Positions 23,411 through 33,254 of a stretch of 58,358 nucleotides of DNA are shown here, piece after piece. Source of the stretch: Hypholoma sublateritium FD-334 SS-4. Its lineage: Eukaryota > Basidiomycota > Agaricomycetes > Agaricales > Strophariaceae. The first letter of the stretch is position 1, and the number at the start of each line of letters is the position of its first letter. The notes under the pieces were generated by a model. The model made no database searches and was not told where the DNA came from. It was given only the letters and a program-made list of their open reading frames with translations. The stretch covers positions 2,732-61,089 of the forward strand of contig KN817686.1 in NCBI GenBank assembly GCA_000827495.1, written 5' to 3'. A program made the position numbers and the translations under genes.

Positions 23411-25755
23411 AAACTTGTNACGCGGGNCNCTGGCGTTACGTTGTCGCGGGTCCNTGTATGCGTCGGGAGGGTCATCACAGCCTGTGTATTCGGGTCAACG
23501 AGCGTGATGTGCGAATCNCCGTTGGAGAAGTGGCGGGTGCTCGCTTGGCAGAGCGTGAGGAACGGGCGCCCGAGAAGCATTTCATATGACGCGTTCTCCA
23601 CAACCTGTACCTGTATATAGAATGTGAACTCCCCGATTACGATGGGGAAGTCTTGGAGGAGGCCCTTNGTGTCATTCTTGGACTGGTTCGCCGATTCCAT
23701 AACCATGAGGTGGTCGGTGCGAATTGGCAGACCCGTTTTCTCCCAGACGTCGGCGCGGAGCGCGATTATTTGAGATCCATCATCCAGAATGGCGTTTATT
23801 GTTGCGCCGCCGGGGACTTTGACTTTGATGCATCGTAAGTCCTCGATGTGGTTGGCCACAATGATGTCGTCGGCACGGGGAATCAAGGATTGGAGGAATG
23901 CGTCTACGCTTATGATGTGGGCGCTTAAGGTATTGCCTCCGGACGTGCCTGGCTGGGGTGTACTTGGCGCGGTGCCAAGGCTTGGCACAATTGAGCGGCG
24001 CGTTGTGATTTGCTCTTTGAGCGCTTTTCGGACTTCGGGCGCCACGGCGAGGAGTTCGCGGTTTGTGAGGGTGACCGTGGCNTCAAGGCTCTGCTCGACA
24101 ACTTTCTCGACGGTCTCGGGNGATTCNATGGGCGTGTGATATGNNTATTGGGGATTTGCGCTCGAGATGAAGGGGTTTCTGCTTGAGCGGGCCGGCGTGG
24201 TGACTTGCGGCGCNCCAACGGTCACAGAAGGCGGTATATGGGTTGCGGACGTCGTGGGCGGTGGGATGTGAGATGGAACTTCGCGTGTCTTGCCTTTGTT
24301 GGCGGGCGCGCCAGTGGGAGTGTCNTATGCGCGTGCGCGTGTGGTGGGACCGAGCTGCGACGCCGCAACTTTCGCGTACGTGAGCTCGATTTTGCGCTGA
24401 GCGGCGGCTGCGACGTTCTGGAGAACCTCGATCTCCTCCCTGTCNCGTTGACTGAGGGGCGGGGGATTTGCGTCCTCGTCGGGGACGTCCTCGATGCGCG
24501 CGCATGACACTTCATGTGTAAAAATAGCCCACGGATTGAGCGATTCCGTGGCGCTGTGATCTGTCGTGGATGACANGTCTATAAAGTTAGTAGATGCAAT
24601 GGGAATCTTGTTCGTAAGCGCCTGAGGATTGTTCTTGTGCCAATTGTCGAGGCGCTCCATGATGTTGTGTCCTGGGGCAGTGCGCGGCGTGATGCGGAGA
24701 CCCGTGGGCGTAACGAGCTGGTTCGAGGCGTCGCGCATACAGAAACCTCGTTTGATGTAGTCGGCTGCCATTGCGCAGTCGAATTGGTAGTGCTTCGGGT
24801 CCGAGCAGAAGATGCAGATATCGGGGCGCTGTTGTTGCTGTGTCTGCGGCTGCGGCTGCGGCGGGGCGACGTTGGCGTTGTACGAGGAATTTCCCACTGG
24901 GTGGATGTTGAAACNAGGCGTCTGTGCGGGGGGCGCGTTCTGCGGGGCGTACGGCATCTGCGCTGGTGGCTGGTACGATTGGAGAACGGGCCGTAGGATC
25001 GTCGACATCCGATTAAGGAATGCCTCTGACTCCATGTACTTGCCGACGAGCGAGGAGGCGTCAAACACCTCAGTTTTGACCGGCGGGTGTTCTGCAGTGG
25101 CGTCGTTGTATGGGGGAAAATTCTGCGTAGCTGCGTAGCNGGCGCCTCCGATGCGGTTCGAGAGTACAAAGAGGGCGGACTCGTACAAGGTCGCAAGCGC
25201 CCATGGATCGTCGATATGGTGCGATGGATCTTTGATCCGGAGATAGTCGGCAAGGTCGGCGNGGAACCTGTAGTGTAGGCCTTCGAGGAATTTTGACNAG
25301 CACTCTTGGTCGCTAATACGCTTCTTGGTTTTGAGGAACGCGGTGATCGTCAGGAAGGAGCGGTAGTACTCCCCAAACTGTAGGTGGTCGGTCATGGGAA
25401 CAAGGGAGGAGCTGCGTGTGAGCGCGTCGAGGTTCTCGCGGTTATATTTGCGGTCCCCTTCTGATCCGGGGTACAAGGTACACAGTTCGGCTTCAAACGC
25501 GGCCCAGCTTTCGCCGGATGCGGACNCGATCNAGAGCCAAAGCTCGTGGTCCTTAGCGGGCGCNTACGAGAGAACAGCCGAGATGGCTTGGCGGTCGTTG
25601 AGTCCCTTTTCGGCNGCGAGGTCGTGCACTTCAGTGAGGAAGCGTTTCAGAGACCATGGTTTGCCGTCGAATTTCGGCGCGGAGTGGTGGCTGCGGCCCG
25701 GCATGTGCATGGGTGTGGGAGCGGGAGCGGTGAGAGCGGCGGTAGACGTAGACAT
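23401..25755 (-). CDS. Retrotransposon gag-protease
   Basis: The ATG at 25753-25755 starts a 784-aa frame. It begins with a Pro/Ala-rich leader and a capsid-like region (FDGKPWSLKRFLTEVHDL; HELWL; CTLYPGSEGDRKYN). A zinc knuckle C-x2-C-x4-H-x4-C (CIFCSDPKHYQFDC) follows, then an Arg/Ala-rich stretch. Near the C-terminus is an aspartic-protease-like domain with ILDDGSQI at about 23770-23795 (DDGS in place of the usual D[ST]G) and YEMLLGRPF. The frame overlaps pol by about 10 bp in a -1 relation near a T5 run (TTTTTG), so programmed frameshifting is possible but not shown. Several residues are N. The frame also runs open upstream through the LTR; 25755 is preferred as the first ATG before capsid-like sequence. 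Confidence 0.8.
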   Translation of the reverse strand: MSTSTAALTAPAPTPMHMPGRSHHSAPKFDGKPWSLKRFLTEVHDLXAEKGLNDRQAISAVLSXAPAKDHELWLXIXSASGESWAAFEAELCTLYPGSEGDRKYNRENLDALTRSSSLVPMTDHLQFGEYYRSFLTITAFLKTKKRISDQECXSKFLEGLHYRFXADLADYLRIKDPSHHIDDPWALATLYESALFVLSNRIGGAXYAATQNFPPYNDATAEHPPVKTEVFDASSLVGKYMESEAFLNRMSTILRPVLQSYQPPAQMPYAPQNAPPAQTPXFNIHPVGNSSYNANVAPPQPQPQTQQQQRPDICIFCSDPKHYQFDCAMAADYIKRGFCMRDASNQLVTPTGLRITPRTAPGHNIMERLDNWHKNNPQALTNKIPIASTNFIDXSSTTDHSATESLNPWAIFTHEVSCARIEDVPDEDANPPPLSQXDREEIEVLQNVAAAAQRKIELTYAKVAASQLGPTTRARAXDTPTGAPANKGKTREVPSHIPPPTTSATHIPPSVTVXAPQVTTPARSSRNPFISSANPQXXYHTPXEXPETVEKVVEQSLXATVTLTNRELLAVAPEVRKALKEQITTRRSIVPSLGTAPSTPQPGTSGGNTLSAHIISVDAFLQSLIPRADDIIVANHIEDLRCIKVKVPGGATINAILDDGSQIIALRADVWEKTGLPIRTDHLMVMESANQSKNDXKGLLQDFPIVIGEFTFYIQVQVVENASYEMLLGRPFLTLCQASTRHFSNXDSHITLVDPNTQAVMTLPTHTXTRDNVTPXXRXTSFCA

Positions 25756-26031
25756 GATAAGCGATGATGGGAATGTTGCTGACGGCGTGTGGAAAGCTGA
25801 CGGCGTGAAAGGTGAATCGGGCGTGGGCGTCGACGAGGGATGGAAAATGGGCTGAGGGATTCCTTTAGCAGCTTTGGTAAATCGTCCGTTAGCACGTGCT
25901 TGGTTTCGATTAGCCAGAGTAGGGGAATGAGCGAGGATACNAGTGCGGGCGGTGCGAGGCGAAGCGGGGTGCCGTGTTCTATGAATAGAACGGTACGTTC
26001 GTGGGATTTTTGGTAGACACACAGATGAAAA

Positions 26032-26049
26032 CCCTCGCGGTGGGCTCCA
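26032..26049 (-). promoter_or_regulatory. Candidate tRNA primer-binding site
   Basis: Two bases after the 5' LTR on the minus strand comes TGGAGCCCACCGCGAGGG. It starts with TGG, the complement of a tRNA CCA end, at the usual place for a PBS. The tRNA could not be identified. Confidence 0.5.
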
Positions 26050-26051
26050 GT

Positions 26052-26858
26052 TGTAGTGACGGGGACTCCGGTGGACAGGGAGAGGTTGTCGGGGGTGCGA
26101 GTTTCCGAGCGCGAACGTCAAGGAAGGGTGCCTGTGTAGTTTACCAAGAAATGCGAACGGTTTAGTTGGCGCGAGGAAATAAAACTTAAAAATANCGTAG
26201 CGTGCGAATATGACTTCTCGAAGCGTCGCNCTGCTTGTCAAAAGCGGCGGGTTCTGGCGGTGAGGGGAGACCGACAGGAAGGAGGGAGTGGGCTATAAAT
26301 TCACTGCTGTAGGTAATTTTTTACATGGCTTTTTATACTACGAAGAAATGGGCTTGGTGCCCAGGAAGTTGGTGACTAACTAAAGGACGAAATAAAACAG
26401 GAACGAGTGGGGGAAGGGTGAGGAATGCGAGAGAAGGGCGATGAGCGGCGTCGTGCGCGTGCCAAGATGACTTTTGGGTGAGCGGGCGAGGGATACGGCT
26501 GAGGCGCACGCGAGCATAATTAAATGCTCGGCTGATCGGCGTGCCGGTGTCGCGTACCGAGGCGCTTAGGCGACATCTCGTCGTCCCGCTCCGAGAAATG
26601 CTGCGTCTTGGTACTTTTGGCTGGATAGTGCGATTTCCGGGGGTCGAAGGCGTGCTTCGGAGGGCGAACGTGCGTGGAGGATGGGCGCGGCGAGTGCGAG
26701 GTCGCGGAGATGTGGCGGGCGTCCTCTAAAAATAGGGCGGGCGCTTGATTGCGGCGCGCGTGAGACGGCGTGTCTGAGGGCGTGTCTGGGAGCGTGTCTG
26801 AGGGGCGTGTCTGTGGTGCGTCGGGCGTTCCGTGCGCAAGGAATATTAATTCCTTACA
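26052..26858 (-). repeat. 5' LTR (807 bp)
   Basis: Direct repeat of 17640-18446, same length, same TG/CA borders and same ambiguous positions. Directly followed on its outer side by the CAGC target duplicate. Confidence 0.95.
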
Positions 26859-27542
26859 CAGCCTCGACGGGCGTCGGCGTCCCCATTCCCACCTGGCCCG
26901 TATGAGCTTCTGGACGACTTCCACACCCGCGCAACAACTGCACCCTGTACCAGGACCGCCGAAGACCCGTCCACAGCCTACGGACACAGAGACCACCCGG
27001 TGGCTTCTTCCTCCACCCGTGTTCTCACAAGCGCGCACGCGCCTGCCGCTGCCGCCGCCGCCGCGCCGCCCACCGACGCCCGGTATCCGCTCTCCAGCGC
27101 CGTCCTGCTCTTCATTACCATTGCAGGCCGCCCGACCCGCATCAGCATGCCCGCCGGGGGCGACCTGACCCCCGCGCTCCTCCGCCGCGCGCACGCCGCC
27201 GCGGCGTGGCGCCCGCCCCACGAGCGTGCGGCGCTCTGGGCGGACCCTGCAGCACGTTTAGCTGCGTTTATGTACTGGGTGGGGCCGCGCACGCCCATCT
27301 CGTACGACGCGGCGTGCACGCTCGATCTGCGGAACTGGTCGTCCGTCGTTCCGCTGGAGATGACGCAGGAAGCGTTCATGCGCGGGCTGCAGCGGCTCGC
27401 GCCGCCGCAGATGGGGTGTTTTGTTACGGAGTGGGTGATGGCGTGCTCGCTGTGCGAGAAGGAGGTGGTGGGGTACTGTACTGACACGTTCTGGAACGAG
27501 CGCTTCTTGGAGCACCGTGTCAATTCATGTAGGAAAGTGTAG
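26859..27542 (+). pseudogene. Severed 3' half of alpha-family gene C
   Basis: The frame is open from the target duplication at 26859 to the stop at 27540-27542, with no ATG near a natural start (the frame's GTG at 27000 is not a credible start). It starts with FPPGPYELL, matching FTPGPYDQR of protein B, so it continues the left flank of the retrotransposon. The core follows: AVLLFITIAGRP, ERAALWADPAARL, LEMTQEAFMRGLQRL, and the terminal module EWVMACSLC...WNERFLEHRVNSC (C-x2-C-x19-H-x4-C; C149, C152, H172, C177 counted from 27000). The alanine-rich stretch near 27045-27070 is peculiar to this copy. The half is undamaged, so the insertion is recent compared with coding decay. Confidence 0.75.
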
Positions 27543-27910
27543 GATGGGAGATAGCTGTACTACTCGCTCCCTCCACACGTTTTAATTTTGTTATTTAAAT
27601 GAATGTAAGTACTATATTATTTTCAGCCTTGGACTATGTATTTCGGTTAGAGGTGGCATGTACGGGGAACGAGCGAGAGACAGACAGCTAAGCCAAAAAT
27701 ATTACAGCAGTGCACTACTACTGTACGGGCCGGAATCTTGCAGCCCGGCCGTGTTCCGCGCGGCGATCAGGCGGTGCACTGGTGTGCAAGCCACTGCCTG
27801 ACGAACTCGGATCCCTAGTATCGCTCTCTATGGATTCTCGCAGAAGTGAGTTGAGGAGTCTAGTATATCAACACCTCCCTCTCTCAACGTTGACACACCG
27901 TAACTGAACT
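27543..27910. other. Intergenic
   Basis: About 370 bp of 3' flank of gene C and 5' flank of the next gene. No TATA/GTGGCA pair of the alpha type is present before 27911. Nothing else seen. Confidence 0.4.
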
Positions 27911-29113
27911 ATGGCCCACTGGCGCACCAAGTTCGCTGCTTCCTTTTCTCTGAAACGTAGAACTCCGCCTGCCGTTGTTCCTCCACTTGTTTCCTCCCAC
28001 AACATAGACCAGATGGCCGAGGCCCTTGGAGCTGTCAGCACCGTGCCTCTCCCTTCAGAATTACCTCAGACCGACAGTGAAAACATCCCTGCGAACAGCG
28101 TGAAAAACGTCCACACCCCGGTGGAGACGTCCGCTGTGTCTCGCACCGTACTCCACTGGCGCACCAAGTTCTTCCCCGCCACCGCGCGTAAGCGCACTCC
28201 ATTGGATCTCCCAGTTCATTCATCGCCCCCTTACATTGGCCCTGCGCTCCTTGTATCCGGCTTAGTTATCGCAGCACCCGTCCACACAGTGTCTCTTCCA
28301 GCCACGGCCTTTGAGAGCACCCCAGAAGGCAACATAGAGCTTAGCGATGCTAAAAGTGCTCTGCGTGTACTTTCTGCGTTGGGAGATGGAATGGTGGGAG
28401 TGCCGTGGCTCAAAGGTGCCGCGGCGCTAGGCCTCGAGATCGTTAGTACATTGGATGTGAGTCGCCTTGCGAGACAGGCCATAGAATCACATATATTCTG
28501 ATCGCGTGCTCGTACACTTTCAGAACGTCCAGTCCAATAAGAGTGAATGTAGAGACCTGGCGCTCAGGATCTGCCAGTTTCTGGTATTAGTTCATCAAGG
28601 AAGTCGTACTAGCCATGATCACGATCCAAAGCACATTGCCGAATTTCAGAGGTGCGTATTTTTCCATTGGTTTTATACGTCAATAAACTCAACAACTGGC
28701 CCAGGGATCTGTACCGCATTCTGCGCACTGTCAAGACCATCTCTTCCTACAAACTCTATCGGCGACTTCTGAAAGCCGACGGAATCAAACAGCAGATTTT
28801 TAAATGCAACCAGATGATCAACCACTCTCGCGATATTTTTCTGGTGCATTCCCTCTGCTCGCAAGTTCATTTTTCTCGCACCTTAACTTCACATTTTTTT
28901 TAACAGGTTGGCGCGCATGTGGCCCTGGCAGACCTGGCAGCCAAGCATCCGAGAATGGCCGAGATCGGATCTCCGCATCTGGGAATCAAGCTAAGCGACG
29001 TCATCCAGCGTACTTTTTTTTTAGAGATGATGAACGGGAGAACGTCGCGTCCAGCGGCCTGGAACCTGGCCCCTGGCCTGTGGCCTCGGCCATTCTCCGG
29101 CATTTTTGATTAG
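27911..29113 (+). CDS. Solitary MLKL-NTD/HeLo-like helical-bundle protein
   Basis: Four exons: 27911-28456, 28524-28651, 28705-28843 and 28907-29113, all with GT-AG borders and continuous phase; 339 aa. The first 130 residues hold two copies of a short motif (HWRTKF at the start and about residue 80). From about residue 150 comes the adaptor domain typical of agaricomycete NLR-like and MLKL-like proteins: VPWLKGAAALGLEIV, NVQSNKSECRDLALRICQ, KHIAEFQRDLYRILRTVK, LYRRLLKADGIKQQI. In other proteins this four-helix domain precedes NACHT/AAA ATPase or kinase domains, where it is thought to oligomerise or act on membranes. Here the protein ends about 60 residues after it, with no nucleotide-binding domain in the next kilobases. 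It may be a stand-alone executioner or adaptor, or the rump of a larger gene cut by the repeats beyond 29.1 kb. Confidence 0.75.
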
Positions 29114-29724
29114 TAACAATTTGTTTAACCTCCGCTTCTAGACCCGCACAGCTGAAGTCCTTAGCGCACGTTGAGGCTTGAGCGCATTGTAATTTTGACT
29201 GCCTTCCTTTGACTGCCTTCCAGATTACAGTAATACATCAACGGATTTGTGTAAAGTGGAGCAATTGAACAATTTCATTGCACTTTCACCAAACTCTGGC
29301 TACAACGACAGGTTGGCGAGAGGTTATATAAATAAATAGTTTTGAAATTTGCCGTCGTCGCCAAACAATCGCCAAATCGACACTTCGCATTATCACGAAG
29401 TACTCCTAAAGTATTGCGAGAAAATATATTATACTACTACTCTTTTGGAAAGCAGAAATACTTAGGTCAGTATGCTTCGCGTATGCATCCAAAGGGATTA
29501 CTCAGCACGTCTCGGCATCTAAATGATTTGTGCGTCAATTGTGCGTTATTTTCGAAAAAAGGGGGATGCACACCGGATACCGTCTTCATTGCGCGGAGCG
29601 CCCGTCGTGCCCATCGAGGAGATAGAGCCTGTGCAACTCGCCGCGGAGGAGCACCTACGAATACTTTTCTAGGCTAAGCGGACTAGGGGATCCCGCCGCT
29701 CCGTCCTCAGCGTCAGGCGCGTCG

Positions 29725-29845
29725 GTAGACTCGCTAGCCAGTCCAAGCTCGCTGGATCTATGACAAATACAGAAGACGTGATGGCAGAACATGTGACGTG
29801 GCGAGCGAGCACAGCGAGCGGACTGGGCACTCTCGTAGCTGTTTA
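29725..29845 (-). repeat. Inverted copy of the fold-back core
   Basis: Contains GCCAGTCCAAGCTCGCTGGA and GCGAGCGGACTGGGC, the reverse complement of the arms found at 32280-32400 and 32960-33075, with a GTGATG...CATGTGACG centre in between. Confidence 0.55.
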
Positions 29846-30069
29846 CACGAGTCAACGAAATCCTTGCCGTTTTATTATTTACAATGCACTTAGGATATTA
29901 CATATTGTTGCAGACTATTACCTTACTTACATTAGCCGTTAAATATTGACTTCTCTTTATAATATCGGCGTATCACTTGCGACGAGAGGAAGGTTAATTG
30001 TCTGAAGTTGTCAACGTCTGATAAATGAAAGACAGGTCGTGATAACATTAGCTTTTAACCAGAAAATGA

Positions 30070-30150
30070 CTTCGTGGTGTAGTGGGTTTTAATATGGTAG
30101 GTAAGTACTTAGGTAAGGTCAGTAAGGTCGTCAGTTCGATTCTGTGTCAA
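30070..30150 (+). repeat. Possible tRNA-derived SINE head
   Basis: TGGTGTAGTGG at 30075-30085 fits the pol III A-box consensus TRGYNNAGTGG, and AGTTCGATTCT at 30133-30143 is close to the B box GGTTCGANTCC, 47 bp apart. It does not fold into an obvious complete tRNA. Similarity is limited to these boxes. Confidence 0.3.
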
Positions 30151-31345
30151 TGTATAAATTAATCCGTGAGTTGAAAGGTGTTGTAATCGTATGGTAAGGA
30201 CTTCCGATTCAGATAATGGAATCTATTATAATAAAAGCAAACGATTTTCTCCCACGGAGACAAACGTCAAAGATACCTTCCTTAAATAGTAAAAAGTCAC
30301 GTTTATTTCCATTTACGGCCGTTTAACTCAATCTTTCATAGACGAGTCATCGTCAAGTCATCGCTTTTTGTCACTGTATATATCTGTACTACTGTCGTAT
30401 CTACGGGATCTGATTTCAGTAATAAGCAACAATTTTTGGGTAGCTTGAATACTTTCTTAGCATAGTTCTGCATGGATTTGCATACGGTACAGCAGCGACG
30501 GCGGTATTTCCATCTTCGGGAAAGTCCGGGACATGGACCGAGACGATGCTACATCATGATCTTGACCATAGGTGAATCTTCTCGAAAGTTAGGGACAAGG
30601 TTGCCTGATGATTCACAAGCAATACAATGTAATAGTCGACTGAAATCTGTCTGCTTCCCGAAAATTCTGGAATTTTGTAATTAACTGATCCTCTCCCAAG
30701 GCTGCAGGTATAAATTCAAGGGTGCTGTGCAACTGTTCATGCAGGCTACATCTTTCTACACTCTTGGTATGCTTTCCTCGACAACCTATGTCTGCTTCTG
30801 AACTTTCTTTTGTCACTTACACCCTCATACCTGCGGATTTGTCCTCTATAACTGGAGCAGAATTTATCATCTTTGATCTGCGGCTCTTGTGCGACTCATA
30901 TTGGGCTCATAGGCACGGGCTATACATTATTGGCTCTTTGAACGCTCACAACATCTTGCTTGGTCAAAGAAGCTACCTAAACTTTATAATTAATTAATTT
31001 TGAATCTGCTGTATTGCAAGAGGGGGCGCAGGGAAAGAATACCACGCATCGGGATGTTGCTGTAGATGATGACTACAAATACAAATACGAGAGGAGCGAT
31101 AAACAAGCGGTAAAGCACGTTACTCAAAGCAAACTCAAATTATTACTTTTGCTTATAGCTTTGGCTGCTACCTGTGAATGCAACTGGGGCGCCGGCGAAG
31201 CTGGCACCCCCTTGAAATTTAGAAGTATTTGTATTTTTATAGTTAAGATAAAATATTACCACAGTCAGGAAACCTGTGCGAGGCACGGGTCACTTTCTAG
31301 TATCTAATGTATGAAGAAAATAAATTATATTTTATTGTCATTGTT

Positions 31346-31530
31346 TCGATTGCTGATCAGATGCTCCATGATCATGATTCATGATCATGGAGCATCTGAT
31401 CAGCTACGCGTCCAGAGCGCCTGATCAGGCAGTGCGTGATCAGCCTCGGGCCGGCCTGATCAGCACAACTTGTCCTCTGGTCAGGCCTGATCAGTGCCTC
31501 GTGGCATAATCGGCCTGATCGGCATGATCT
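31346..31530. repeat. TGATCA-rich cluster
   Basis: CTGATCAG or TGATCA occurs repeatedly, often as CCTGATCAGG or GGCCTGATC. A similar cluster is at 58010-58140. Such runs of one short palindrome can be subterminal transposase-binding repeats, but no transposase gene is near. Confidence 0.6.
31352..31404. repeat. Perfect inverted repeat, 26-bp arms, 1-bp spacer
   Basis: Arms 31352-31377 and 31379-31404 are exact reverse complements and would extrude a near-perfect hairpin or cruciform. They open a cluster rich in TGATCA (31355-31520). Confidence 0.9.
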
Positions 31531-31531
31531 A

Positions 31532-31733
31532 GGCTCGTCCCCATCCGGCTCTTCGAATCCATATTACATAATGGCCACACGTGGTGCTGCAAGCAGTTCG
31601 AAGAACCGGCTGGGCGTTCTCGTCGCCGTAGGCTCGTCCCCAGCCGGTCCGCGAAACCCATCACATATTACATAATGTTGAAGCGTGACCACGGCAAGCG
31701 GGTTCGCAGAACCGGCTGGGCGTACTCGTCGCC
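31532..31733. repeat. Two tandem ~100-bp fold-back units
   Basis: Copy 1 (31532-31627) and copy 2 (31631-31733) each begin GGCTCGTCCCC and end near CTCGTCGCC. Their own ends are inverted: CCAGCCGG...CCGGCTGG, with a TATTACATAATG centre. MITE-like. Confidence 0.7.
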
Positions 31734-31883
31734 CTTTTGACGTGCCAGGATTTTGCCCGCCATTCAGACAGGCTGACTTCGACAAAAAACGGGCTCGACG
31801 TCGAAAAAGCACCCAAAATTGAATATATGTAATGTTATTGTATTTAGAAACCAATCATAAAACTATATATCATTAAATTTTCA

Positions 31884-33110
31884 AAAATCGAAGTTTGCCT
31901 TCGTCGTCGGCGCGAGGAAAGGGTCCGTGCATGCATATTGGCTACCGCCCTCATACTCGTCTTAGGTNCATATTGATATTCAAAACTGCCCACTTAGGTT
32001 GTCTAATACTATGGGAAGTAAACTTTGTGGTTTTGGGTGAAAAGAGTGAGCGCAATGAGGGGCCCATGTTATGCCGTGCACGGACCTAATTACACGACGA
32101 CGACGAAGNCATACCTAAAATTTGCATTTTTCATTCATATACTCTTTTNTGGTTTACAAAGAATTTCAAGCAGATTATGTATACTCGATTTGAGGTGTTT
32201 TTTGGCTGCTCGAGGTCGTGTTTTGGTGAAGTGAGCAGGTCTGAAGGGCGGGGAAAAATCTCGCTCGGTAAAAGGGCGACGAGAACGCCCAGTCCGCTCG
32301 CAAGCTCGCTCCGTAAATGTCATGTGCTTTGTATTGTCATGTGTTTTGTGTTATTAGTCATTAGAGCTTGCGAGTGTGACTGGCTCGCGAGTCTATCGTC
32401 GCCGTTTTGGCCTGATAACAAAATCCCCGTTACCCAGGCATGCCCACTTAGTCGGAAAAACACCAAAAACACGAAAATAACACCTTAAATCGAGTGCACA
32501 TAATCTACTCAGATTTGCTTTCTGATCATAAAACAGTATACATGCTTATTCATGAAGTTTTTGATTAACTTCGTCGTTGTCGCCAGATCGGGTCCGTGCG
32601 TGCATATTTACATCCAGCTCGTACTCATCTCAAAAAACATTTCCGACCTCGGAATTTCTTGTGTAGGGTACTATTGTATTTGTTAAACCTTGTGAGGCAA
32701 AATTTTATGGTTTGAAGAAAAATGGCCGACGCAACAGCAGGCAAGAATGTGATGGGCACGGACCCTTTCTCACGACGACGACGAAGTCAAAAGTCAATTT
32801 TCATAAAATAAGGTCATATATAGTTTTATGATCTAAATTGAAATCTGCACAGATAATGTATACTCAATATGAAGTGTTATTTTAGACATTTTGACATTTT
32901 TGCGGCGAAGTGAGCACGCCTGGACAACGGGGATTTTTTTATCACGGTAAAACGGCGACGAGACCGCCCAGTCCGCTCGCTGTGCTCGCCCCGCCACATC
33001 ACATGTTGTGCCATCACGTTTCTTTATTTGTCATAGAGCATCAGCGAGCTTGGACTGGCAAGCGAGTCTAGGCATGATCATGCATCTAGGAGTTTTCCGA
33101 CAAGTGTCCC
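31884..33110. repeat. Two direct copies of a ~670-bp fold-back element
   Basis: Landmarks repeat 669-679 bp apart: GGGTCCGTGC (31921, 32590), ACGACGACGACGAAG (about 32095, 32773), CCCAGTCCGCTCGC (32288, 32967). In each copy the second part contains the inverse of the first (GGCGACGAGA...TCGTCGCC; AGTGAGCA...; in copy 1 also ...TGCCCACTTAG). Three ambiguous bases lie in copy 1. No coding capacity, so a non-autonomous DNA element. Confidence 0.65.
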
Positions 33111-33254
33111 ATATAAAGTAAGTATGTAATATAAATCATTCTATTTGAACAACGAATTATAAATGTACAGGCGTGAATTACAGCGAACAACTATAGTACC
33201 GAATTCCTTTCTTAATCATCATAGAAATAATAATAGGCGGACGGATTTTCAAAT

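Larger units (their letters stand above)
17640..26858 (-). mobile_element. Full-length Ty3/gypsy-type LTR retrotransposon (9,219 bp)
   Basis: Bounded by 807-bp direct repeats that begin TG and end CA (17640-18446, 26052-26858), flanked by the 4-bp target duplication CAGC (17636-17639, 26859-26862). Coding order on the minus strand is gag, protease, RT, RNase H, integrase, which is the Ty3/gypsy order. The LTRs looked identical along their length by eye, including ambiguous bases at the same offsets, so the insertion is recent. An in-frame stop in RT makes this copy probably non-autonomous. A separate intron-containing gene lies antisense between pol and the 3' LTR. The element sits inside alpha-family gene C. 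Confidence 0.95.
29114..31345. other. AT-rich gene-free region
   Basis: No gene is supported. It contains a short duplicated phrase (TTGACTGCCTTCC, about 29200-29220), one inverted copy of the fold-back core seen at 32.3 and 33.0 kb (about 29725-29845), and a possible tRNA-derived SINE at 30070-30150. The composition differs sharply from the GC-rich flanks. Confidence 0.4.

Noticed and set aside
26681..26905. Plus-strand frame across the LTR border into gene C
   Set aside because: Mostly LTR sequence; stops soon after the border and is not in the frame of the alpha core.
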